Part shown: positions 5,660-12,155 of the stretch, in pieces | Numbering within the stretch: the stretch's first letter is position 1 | Layout: each line of letters opens with the position of its first letter | Assembly: GCA_021789095.1 (NCBI GenBank) | Contig: JAJYJX010000067.1 | Coordinates: 1-12,155 of the forward strand | Direction of reading: 5' to 3' | Source: a bacterium | GTDB lineage: Bacteria > JAMCPX01 | Length of the DNA: 12,155 nucleotides | The notes under the pieces: generated by a model | Seen by the model: only the letters and a program-made list of their open reading frames with translations | Told to the model about the DNA's origin: nothing | Databases searched by the model: none | Made by a program: the position numbers and the translations under genes

Positions 5660-6076
5660 ATGGCAAGCAAGAAACTTTTAGACAAACTCAATGATGCAAT
5701 CGCCAGGGAGCTTCAGGCAACCATTCAATACATGTGGCAGCATGTCATGCTGAGAGGGCCATTCGCAGACGCTATCGGGAAAGAGGTAGAGAAGATCGCC
5801 ATCCAGGAGATGAAGCACGCGGAAGCAATAGCTGAGAGGCTTGATTATCTTGGCGGAGTACCCACGGTAAAACCAACACCAATAGAGATAAGCGGCGAGC
5901 TCAAGCAGGTACTCAGTGCAGACATAAAGGCCGAGGAAGAGGCAATAACACTTTACAGGGACATCATCAAAACCGCTGTTGCAGAGGACGATGTTGTAAC
6001 AAAGAAGCTGTTTGAAGACATACTGGAAGACGAAGAGGACCACCACAACACGTTTACGACACTTGCGGAAAAATAA
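5660..6076 (+). CDS. Bacterioferritin-like ferritin-family protein
   Basis: A 138-residue four-helix-bundle protein, about 20 residues shorter than standard bacterioferritin (near 158). All six ligands of a bacterioferritin-type di-iron centre can be placed: E17 (ARELQATIQY), E50 and H53 (QEMKHAEAI), E94 (AEEEAITLY), and E125 and H128 (ILEDEEDHH). M51, in the E-M-K-H motif, is in the position of the haem-ligating Met52 of E. coli Bfr, so haem binding is possible. The expected role is iron oxidation and storage or protection against peroxide, in the cytoplasm. The start at 5660 is fixed by AAAGGAGG at 5648-5655, the only strong Shine-Dalgarno sequence in the window, so this is probably the most highly translated gene here. 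It stands alone between its own promoter and a terminator. Confidence 0.9.
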   Translation: MASKKLLDKLNDAIARELQATIQYMWQHVMLRGPFADAIGKEVEKIAIQEMKHAEAIAERLDYLGGVPTVKPTPIEISGELKQVLSADIKAEEEAITLYRDIIKTAVAEDDVVTKKLFEDILEDEEDHHNTFTTLAEK

Positions 6077-6100
6077 AAAATTACCGGTATACCTTTGCAG

Positions 6101-6125
6101 GGGCGGACAGCAGTTCGCCCTTTTT
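6101..6125 (+). terminator. Rho-independent terminator after the bacterioferritin-like gene
   Basis: GGGCGGAC (6101-6108) pairs with GTTCGCCC (6113-6120) over eight base pairs with one G-U, around an AGCA loop, and is followed by TTTTT. It lies 25 bp after the stop codon and separates this gene from lptD. Confidence 0.85.
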
Positions 6126-6227
6126 ATTTGCCCAAAAATGCATTTGAAGATCTCGCCCTCGTGGCAACGGGAACCGGCTTTGCATTTTGTATTGAACAAA
6201 CCGCGCTGTATATGGTAATTGCTCTCT

Positions 6228-8324
6228 ATGAACCGCGAGTTCATTTTTATTATACTATGTCTTTCCCAGATGCTTGCAGTACGGAATGCAGGCGCAATAG
6301 AGCTGTCATCTCTTTTAACCCAGAAAGGTATAATAAAATTCAGTGCTGATAAAGTCGTCTATAATGATAAAACAGGAGTTTATGATGCACACGGCAATGT
6401 CAAGATATCAAAAGGCAATGCGTCGGTATCAGCTCAGCACATAGTATTCAACTCAAAAACGTATGATATACTTGCAGAGGGAAAAGTCAGGTGGACTGTA
6501 GAGAACGAGTTGATCGATGCAAACAAACTTGAGATAAACCTTAACACCCAGACAGGAACGATACATAACGGCTATATATCCATAGAGAACGGGACCTATA
6601 CAATAAAGGGCAGGGTCATTAAAAAGCTTTCCGATGTGCACTTTATTGTGGAAGAGGGTTCACTTACAACATGCAAATGCGATCTGGGAAGGCCTGCGTG
6701 GGATATAACAGCAAGTCACATTGACGCGACACTGGGAAGCTATGCAACGGTTAATAATGCCGTTTTCAAGGCAAAAGGCCTGCCGCTGCTCTATGTGCCG
6801 TGGGCGACCGTACCTGTCAAAACAAACAGGGTATCCGGCCTGCTTATACCGAATTATTCGTATTCAACAATTAATGGCTTTGCAATCACCATCCCGTATT
6901 TCTGGGCAATTTCGCAGGACAAAGACGCAACTTTTTATTTTGACGCAATGACTAAAAGAGGGCTGGGAGCAGGCTCGGATTTCCGGTACGCCAAAACCGC
7001 AAATGACAGCGGTGAATTCAATGTCAGATACTTCAAGGAACTTTTTTTACCTTACAAGAGGGACAGGTTTTCCATTGGAGCAAATTACTATCAGGACATT
7101 TATGCAGGTTTTTTTTCCAAAGGACTCCTGAACTACTACAGCGACAGGCTGTACCTTAACGATTTTTCCACCCTGCTGGAGAAGTCTTCCGTCGAGTATG
7201 TCGAATCAAAATTTACCCTGCAGAGAAATTTCAACGATGCGGATGCTCTTGTGTCGCTTATATACCTCGAAGACATGTGGTCACCGAACAACGATGCGAC
7301 ACTCCAGCAGCTGCCGTTCGGATCTTTCAGTTACTTTCCTGTACGGATTATGCCGGTCCTGCCTCTGTATGCCGAGTTCAATACAAATATCGAGAATTTC
7401 ATACGTGCCGATCCGGCATTGTCAAAGGGGCAGAGGTACGGACTGATCCCGGGGTTATACTTGCCTTTTACGATAGGCGATTACCTCTACTTTAACTCCG
7501 AGGCACAGTACAGGGCGTATTTTTACAATGCCGGTATCTACGGCATCTATAAACCCGGCAATATACTCTCATCACACCTGTCAGCCGAGATATCAACAAA
7601 ACTGTCCAGGGTATTGCCGATAGAGATAGGTGCATTAAAAGCGGTCAAGCATATAGCATCACCGTTTGCAAGCATATCATCGGATCACACATTGATAAGC
7701 AACGAGCTCTACGGCTTTGACGAGGTGGAAAACTCACCGCTTGAAGCAAGATCTGTAAATTTCGGCATACGCAACAGCTTTATAGGAAAAACAAAACCAT
7801 ACGAAAATATGGTCTCATACCCTGTTATAGGCAGGTTTGATATCTATTCAGGTTACAACCTGATAAAGACTGCAAGGACATTGACAGGCACGACCGAAAA
7901 TATCAAGCCGTTCTCTCCTATAAACCTTGCACTCGTGCTTCAGCCGCCCAGCTTTTTCAATACAAATATAAACATGTCCATTGATCCTGCAACCTTGAGC
8001 CTTACGCAGACCACGGTAATAGAATCCACCAATGATACAAGGGGTGACAGCTTATCTTTAAGCTATTCATATGCCAGATCGGTGCTCAGCAGTATAAATG
8101 CATATCTGAATTTCGCTCTCACAGGACATCTTTCGTTTTACGGCAGTGCTAATTATTCATTCTACGACCATTCGATGATACAGGCGGTTTACGGCGTAAA
8201 GCTCGGCACGAATGCAAACTGCTGGAACATAGATGCTTCCTTTATACAGAGACCTCTGACTCCTCAATATAATACAATCAGTGTTTACCTCACACTTACA
8301 GGTCTTGGGACTATCGGACGATAA
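6228..8324 (+). CDS. lptD: LPS-assembly protein LptD (OstA/Imp)
   Basis: LptD is the outer-membrane beta-barrel that, with LptE, inserts lipopolysaccharide into the outer leaflet. The 698-residue protein starts with a Sec signal peptide (NREFIFIILCLSQML, cleavage probably after A-G-A at 21-23). Next come an OstA/LptA-like beta-jellyroll (about 37-145, with FSADKVVYNDKTGVYDAHGN) and the LptD barrel (about 250-698), ending in the typical ISVYLTLTGLGTIG strand. The mature protein has exactly three cysteines: C149 and C151 (TTCKCD) near the barrel entrance and C665 near the C terminus, where E. coli has a CC pair. The ATG at 6228 is preferred over TTG 6219; neither has a good Shine-Dalgarno sequence. 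A weak TTGAAC at 6192-6197 could be a -35. The next gene starts one base after its stop. It is shorter than the E. coli protein (784 residues), as is common outside gammaproteobacteria. Confidence 0.93.
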   Translation: MNREFIFIILCLSQMLAVRNAGAIELSSLLTQKGIIKFSADKVVYNDKTGVYDAHGNVKISKGNASVSAQHIVFNSKTYDILAEGKVRWTVENELIDANKLEINLNTQTGTIHNGYISIENGTYTIKGRVIKKLSDVHFIVEEGSLTTCKCDLGRPAWDITASHIDATLGSYATVNNAVFKAKGLPLLYVPWATVPVKTNRVSGLLIPNYSYSTINGFAITIPYFWAISQDKDATFYFDAMTKRGLGAGSDFRYAKTANDSGEFNVRYFKELFLPYKRDRFSIGANYYQDIYAGFFSKGLLNYYSDRLYLNDFSTLLEKSSVEYVESKFTLQRNFNDADALVSLIYLEDMWSPNNDATLQQLPFGSFSYFPVRIMPVLPLYAEFNTNIENFIRADPALSKGQRYGLIPGLYLPFTIGDYLYFNSEAQYRAYFYNAGIYGIYKPGNILSSHLSAEISTKLSRVLPIEIGALKAVKHIASPFASISSDHTLISNELYGFDEVENSPLEARSVNFGIRNSFIGKTKPYENMVSYPVIGRFDIYSGYNLIKTARTLTGTTENIKPFSPINLALVLQPPSFFNTNINMSIDPATLSLTQTTVIESTNDTRGDSLSLSYSYARSVLSSINAYLNFALTGHLSFYGSANYSFYDHSMIQAVYGVKLGTNANCWNIDASFIQRPLTPQYNTISVYLTLTGLGTIGR

Positions 8325-8325
8325 C

Positions 8326-9513
8326 ATGAATAAAAAGGCCGCAGATCAACGGAATATATTGTGGAAGTACTTCTTTTACCTCGGGTTCTCCTATGGACCA
8401 ATGGTTTATACAATGGCAAGGACCATGTTTGTTGAAAAGCTCGGGCTGCTTAAAAACAGCGATATAACAGACGGTATTGCAATAGGCGAGCTGATGCCAG
8501 GAGCGGTGTTTGTTGACTTCGTCTCCTACCTTGGGTTCCTGCTCAATAAAGCAAGGGGCACATTCGCTGCGGTACTGGCATTTATAGCGCCGTCCTTCCT
8601 GCTCATGCTTATACTGAGCTTTCTTTATACCAGATACGGTGAGCTCCCGCTGGTCCAGCACATATTAAGAGGGCTCTCGGCCATAATGATAGCACTTATA
8701 ATCAAAGTAATTATTGATATATACAATTCAGCGGTTAAACGTCCTGTTTACCTTGCAGTGTCAGTAGTAGCGCTTTTACTCCTCATTATTGACGTAAACA
8801 TCGTATCGATCCTGATCACCGGGGTAACCACTGTGCTCTTATACGGCATATACACCGGTGAACTGACTTTCAAAAAAACACGCATTACTCTGCCTGACTC
8901 TCGATCCATAATTACATTCATCAAGAACCATTTATGGACAGTATGGCTCACCGCCGGGCTCATTGCAGTGAATACGACATTGTATTTTATTTCGCCGGAC
9001 ATGGCCCTTATGAACGGCAACCTGTTCAAGATCGGTTTATTCACTTTCGGTAACGGGTATACAATGCTGCCGTTTATTTCCAAAGAGGTTGTCAGCACAT
9101 TCCACTGGCTTACACCCAAAGAGTTTTCAGACGGTATTGTAATGGGACAGATAACGCCCGGCCCTGTTGTTATCATTGCAACATTCATAGGCTACAAGGT
9201 AGGTGGTTTGTTAGGGGCATTGACAGCGACGGTATCCATATTCCTGCCCTCTACGATGCTCGTTGCTCTGGTTGCAAAGCCGTTTATCAGATACAAAGAC
9301 AATACATGGGTACTGCAGGCGCTCAAGGGCATATTGGCATCCTTCATAGGGCTGCTCACGCTTGTCGTTGCGCAGATGGCAAAAACAAACATAACGGACT
9401 ATAAAACAGCACTGTTTGCCCTGGTTTCAATCGTGTTGTTTATTTATACAAAAATAAACCCAGTAATCCTGCTGGTAATAGGCATAGTCGTTTCACTTTT
9501 TATGTTCAGATGA
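8326..9513 (+). CDS. chrA: CHR-family (chromate transporter) inner-membrane protein, two-domain type
   Basis: A 395-residue, very hydrophobic protein made of two homologous CHR halves. The first half (about 11-180) has FFYLGFSYGP and GELMPGAVFVDFVSYLGF; the second (about 230-395) has FKIGLFTFGNGYTMLPF and GQITPGPVVIIATFIGY with the family's PGP motif. About ten to twelve membrane spans are expected. Known ChrA proteins export chromate in exchange or with protons; many family members have no tested substrate, and no chrB or other chromate-resistance gene is nearby, so the symbol is a family label. The ATG at 8326 starts one base after the lptD stop, with only a weak GGAC upstream, so translation is probably coupled to lptD and the gene would be made with it rather than induced by chromate. 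Confidence 0.87.
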   Translation: MNKKAADQRNILWKYFFYLGFSYGPMVYTMARTMFVEKLGLLKNSDITDGIAIGELMPGAVFVDFVSYLGFLLNKARGTFAAVLAFIAPSFLLMLILSFLYTRYGELPLVQHILRGLSAIMIALIIKVIIDIYNSAVKRPVYLAVSVVALLLLIIDVNIVSILITGVTTVLLYGIYTGELTFKKTRITLPDSRSIITFIKNHLWTVWLTAGLIAVNTTLYFISPDMALMNGNLFKIGLFTFGNGYTMLPFISKEVVSTFHWLTPKEFSDGIVMGQITPGPVVIIATFIGYKVGGLLGALTATVSIFLPSTMLVALVAKPFIRYKDNTWVLQALKGILASFIGLLTLVVAQMAKTNITDYKTALFALVSIVLFIYTKINPVILLVIGIVVSLFMFR

Positions 9514-9526
9514 AATCTCGAAGTTC

Positions 9527-9616
9527 ATGTTTTCACTTATAAAACCGAATTTTATCTCACTTATCGAAGGACTTGAACAATACATCAAGGGAAACAATCC
9601 GCTTGGCAAGCCATAA
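9527..9616 (+). pseudogene. Small open frame, possible tail of a lost gene
   Basis: Just after the CHR gene an ATG at 9527 opens a 29-residue frame, beginning MFSLIKPNFISLIEGL and ending KGNNPLGKP, then TAA. The frame is also open upstream as DEISKF into the end of the CHR gene. The sequence looks protein-like and amphipathic, like the C-terminal helix of a larger protein, but there is no Shine-Dalgarno sequence and the family is not recognised. It may be a gene remnant or a chance frame. Confidence 0.25.
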
Positions 9617-9636
9617 TTGCGCAACCTGAAAATATA

Positions 9637-10110
9637 TTACGGGAATATCACCTTCAACGTCTCGAGCATCTTTTCCTTATGCGTCCCTCCCCAGTAGATC
9701 CTGCTGCAAGAAGGACATTTTGAAAAGCCCTGCTGCGTAGACAGTACAAATGACGGAACAACGTCCTTCACTTCATCCCTGCTAACGATCATAAGTTCGC
9801 TGTTGCACACAATGCACCTCGTAAAAAACCTGGCAGGATCCGGGACTATATTGTGCCGCCTGAAAAACTCCTTTAACTGTCCGATAGTGTAGTTATCGTG
9901 AAGTACAACGGCCTCTCTGCCGCCCTGTGATTCAAACCACGTGTCCCTGGTTATAATAATGCGGCCTGTTTGTTCCGATATCTTTATAAGATCTTCCCTC
10001 TTGTACTTGCCATCATACAGTGCGTCAAAACCCGCAACCCTTAGCCATTTTGCAAGCCTCCCGAGCATCCTGTCAACAACAAATGTCAATTTGTCAGAGG
10101 ATGTATTCAT
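9637..10110 (-). CDS. Mut7-C RNAse-domain protein (PIN-like, zinc ribbon)
   Basis: A 157-residue protein of the Mut7-C/DUF82 family: a PIN-like nuclease fold followed by a C4 zinc ribbon. The family opening FVVDRMLGRLAKWLRVAGFD (10-29) contains the acidic D13, and the second conserved acid is D56 in IIITRDTWF. The zinc ribbon has C99/C102 (CIVC) and C132/C135 (CPSC), ending with RIYWGGTHK, a close match to the family signature. The fold predicts RNA cleavage, but the biological role of stand-alone bacterial members is not established. The ATG at 10110 gives the usual family N terminus and has a GGAGGGCAGGG upstream (a rather long spacing); an ATG at 10188 would add 26 residues of unlike composition. 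It converges on the CHR gene and diverges from the RND exporter. Confidence 0.88.
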   Translation of the reverse strand: MNTSSDKLTFVVDRMLGRLAKWLRVAGFDALYDGKYKREDLIKISEQTGRIIITRDTWFESQGGREAVVLHDNYTIGQLKEFFRRHNIVPDPARFFTRCIVCNSELMIVSRDEVKDVVPSFVLSTQQGFSKCPSCSRIYWGGTHKEKMLETLKVIFP

Positions 10111-10188
10111 GTATCTGCCCTGCCCTCCATTGCCGTCTTTGATAAAGATGCCAACCCCGTTAGAAAACTTAAATAGTAATTGTAACAT

Positions 10189-10303
10189 CGCTCAAACACA
10201 CTGTTTATATTACCCTGCCTCAAACGGCGAAGCTTACTTATTTTTTAGCTGGGGCCAACTTTGCTTGCATTATACAATTTTATCCTTTATATGCACAAGC
10301 ATT
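10189..10303. promoter_or_regulatory. Divergent intergenic region between the Mut7-C gene and the RND exporter
   Basis: For the rightward gene, TTGCAT at 10265-10270 and TATATG at 10288-10293 form a weak promoter with a 17-bp spacer, which would start transcription only a few bases before the ATG at 10304 and so give a nearly leaderless message. TATACA at 10271-10276 is an alternative -10. No clear promoter was seen for the Mut7-C gene. Confidence 0.3.
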
Positions 10304-12155
10304 ATGAAAAAAATAGTTGAGATTGCGATAAAATACCCGTGGCGTGTTGTCATTATCATAGCCCTGCTTACGGTAATAGCAGGATATTTTGCCATAGGCG
10401 TACCTGTCGAGGATGATATCATGAAAACACTGCCCGAGCATGACCCTCAGGTAACGTTGTTCAATAACATAGGCAAAAGGTTCGGCGGCACCGATTATTT
10501 CCTCGTCGTCATGGAAGGAGAACACCTGTTCAGTCATGCAAGTCTTGAAAAGCTGAAGACTATTACCGACAAACTCAAATCCCTTCCCGAACTCAACAGG
10601 GTTGAGAGTCTTACCAATGTTGAAGACATAAAGGCAGCCGGCGGAGAACTCGATATATCAAAATTTATGGAGAACATACCTGACAATGAACGGGCATTAG
10701 AAATGCTTCAACAGGAAGCGGTTTCAAACAAACTCTATCTTGGGAATTTGATCTCTCCAAACGGAAAAGCACTTGCAATACTGTGCCAGATTAAAAAGGA
10801 TATAAACAGTCAGTCACTCGTAAATGTTATCGAAAAAATCATTAAGCCCTACAAAGGGCCGGAGAATATTTACTTAATAGGTGTACCTGTTGATAACGAT
10901 ATTATAAGCAAAGCAATACATTCCGACCTGGGCAAGCTCCTGCCTCTTGCGATACTGATCAATATAATCATAATGTTTATCCTGTTCCGCAATTTTATAA
11001 GCGTGATCCTGAGACTTACCCCTGCACTGATCGCGATAGTACTTACCGTCGGAATCATGGGTATCACGCATACCCCCTTTACCATGCTCTCCGTGGGCAT
11101 GCCCACCCTGCTTATTGCCCTCGGCAGCATATACAGCATACATATCATGACAAGATATTACCAGCTGCTTGAACACACAAAAAACAATGAAAGGGCGTTA
11201 AGGGGTATGATAAAAGAACTCGGCATGCCCATGCTCTTCATTGGATTAATAACTTCTATGGGGTTTTTTGCGAATATATCTTCCACAATCATACAGGTAA
11301 AACAGGCAGGCATATTCGCAGGTATAGGCATACTCTTCTCAATGTTTGTTTCTGTAACACTTGTACCTGCTCTTCTTACACTCAGGCACAAGGGAAAAGA
11401 GGAGCAGCTTGTAAACAAAAAAAGCGGCTTCAACCATTTTCTTGAGAATCTCTCTGTATGGGTACAGAAACACAACTTCATAATACTGATTATAGGCATA
11501 GGGATTGCCCTTATCGCTATCTATAGGGTAAAAACTATCAACACGGAAACAGACATAACAAAATTTTTCAAGGCTGATTCAGTGGTGAGAAAGACATCTG
11601 CAAGGGCTGTTAAAAACTTCGGCGGTATATTTGTGCTTCAGATCCTTGTGCATGGTGATATAAATTCCCCTGCGGTCATGAACACCATGGCTAAGCTTGA
11701 AGATGGGTTAGGCACAATTGACGGGGTTCATTATCCATTCAGTGTTGCCGATCTTATCGGAAAAATGAATCAGGTAATGCACGACAATAATCCAGCGTAT
11801 CATACCATACCGGACACAAAGAACGCCATAGCCCAGTATCTGCTCCTGTATTCAATGTCGGATCAAAAGTTACTGAATACACTCATTACGCCTGATTCAA
11901 AAGAAGCGATCATTCAGGCAAGGATCGGGAAATTCGGCTTTCATGAGATAGAACAGATTGTCACCCAGATCGAACAGAAAATACAGCCCCTTGAAACAAA
12001 GGACATCCATTTTACGCTATCCGGTTCACCCATGCTTATCATAACCATTAACAAACATCTCATAGAAAATCAGGAGACAAGCCTTTACATATCTATTATA
12101 GCTGTCTTCCTCCTGCTATCCCTTGTATTTAGATCAATTGTAGGCGGGTTGATCA
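10304..12155 (+). CDS. MMPL/RND-superfamily exporter, 3' end outside the window
   Basis: The frame is open from ATG 10304 to the window end: 617 residues, of perhaps 750-850 in full. The layout is that of the MMPL branch of RND proteins: TM1 at about 14-33, a periplasmic domain to about 205, a cluster of five spans (about 211-360), a short cytoplasmic link, TM7 at about 391-407, a second periplasmic domain, and TM8 at about 595-615 where the window stops. The sequences DDIMKTLPEHDP after TM1 and TDITKFFKADS after TM7 are the paired family motifs at the start of each half. Relatives move lipids, hopanoids or hydrophobic compounds across the inner membrane, using the proton gradient. In TM4 the usual GxxxDY-type Asp is replaced (IALGSIYSIH). 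No Shine-Dalgarno sequence precedes the ATG. The substrate is unknown. Confidence 0.88.
   Translation, partial: MKKIVEIAIKYPWRVVIIIALLTVIAGYFAIGVPVEDDIMKTLPEHDPQVTLFNNIGKRFGGTDYFLVVMEGEHLFSHASLEKLKTITDKLKSLPELNRVESLTNVEDIKAAGGELDISKFMENIPDNERALEMLQQEAVSNKLYLGNLISPNGKALAILCQIKKDINSQSLVNVIEKIIKPYKGPENIYLIGVPVDNDIISKAIHSDLGKLLPLAILINIIIMFILFRNFISVILRLTPALIAIVLTVGIMGITHTPFTMLSVGMPTLLIALGSIYSIHIMTRYYQLLEHTKNNERALRGMIKELGMPMLFIGLITSMGFFANISSTIIQVKQAGIFAGIGILFSMFVSVTLVPALLTLRHKGKEEQLVNKKSGFNHFLENLSVWVQKHNFIILIIGIGIALIAIYRVKTINTETDITKFFKADSVVRKTSARAVKNFGGIFVLQILVHGDINSPAVMNTMAKLEDGLGTIDGVHYPFSVADLIGKMNQVMHDNNPAYHTIPDTKNAIAQYLLLYSMSDQKLLNTLITPDSKEAIIQARIGKFGFHEIEQIVTQIEQKIQPLETKDIHFTLSGSPMLIITINKHLIENQETSLYISIIAVFLLLSLVFRSIVGGLI

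Noticed and set aside
5678-6244. A 188-residue minus-strand frame under the ferritin-like gene
   Set aside because: It is antisense to a clearly real gene and has a Cys-rich, shadow-like composition.
10111-10188. An extended start for the Mut7-C protein
   Set aside because: The added 26 residues do not resemble the family's N-terminal ubiquitin-like extension and there is no Shine-Dalgarno sequence at 10188; not fully excluded.
1-12155. CRISPR arrays, tRNA genes, riboswitches or a clustered defence system
   Set aside because: No regularly spaced repeats, no tRNA-like cloverleaf and no defence genes other than the dead HEPN fragment were seen on either strand.

Overview
The window reads as a piece of chromosome from a Gram-negative, LPS-making bacterium, with ordinary housekeeping and envelope genes. 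LptD and a Sec-type outer-membrane signal peptide show a double membrane. NadA, RadC, ComM/YifB, a bacterioferritin-like protein, a two-domain CHR transporter, a Mut7-C protein and a large MMPL/RND exporter, together with a TGTCATTCC...GGAATGACA extragenic palindrome and a crotonase/SDR pair, would fit a member of the Desulfobacterota or Nitrospirota. That placement is an inference from gene style and was not tested by any search. No tRNA, rRNA, CRISPR array, phage gene or intact transposase was seen.

Layout. Positions 1-310 hold the 3' end of a crotonase (enoyl-CoA hydratase/isomerase) gene, noticeably richer in GC than most of the window. It converges on an SDR dehydrogenase gene (403-1227, minus). 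From 1228 to about 2090 is the only degraded stretch. It contains one copy of a 36-bp dispersed repeat, a short minus-strand reading frame, a frameshifted fragment of a HepT/DUF86-type HEPN protein whose catalytic His is Arg, a hairpin resembling an IS200/IS605 (TnpB-type) end, and a 140-codon plus-strand orphan frame that runs into the 3' end of nadA. Then come nadA (2093-3019, minus), a small intergenic region with the second 36-bp repeat and a 66-bp folded palindromic element, and comM/yifB (3283-4830, minus).

From 4831 onward the genes mostly run to the right. radC diverges from comM across a 43-bp, very AT-rich spacer, so two DNA-processing genes share one control region. A bacterioferritin-like gene (5660-6076) follows, with the one strong Shine-Dalgarno sequence in the window and a good hairpin terminator. 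Next are lptD (6228-8324) and, one base later, a chromate-transporter-family gene (8326-9513), probably translationally coupled. A convergent Mut7-C gene (9637-10110, minus) and a divergent MMPL/RND exporter, cut off by the window end, complete the region.

How it fits together. There is no single pathway. NadA serves NAD synthesis, ComM and RadC handle DNA, LptD builds the outer membrane, and the ferritin-like protein stores or detoxifies iron. I do not see an obvious undescribed system. The items most worth a second look are the HEPN remnant with its IS-like hairpin and repeats (1338-1700), the three-cysteine LptD coupled to a CHR transporter, the RND exporter lacking the usual membrane Asp, and the near absence of Shine-Dalgarno sequences.
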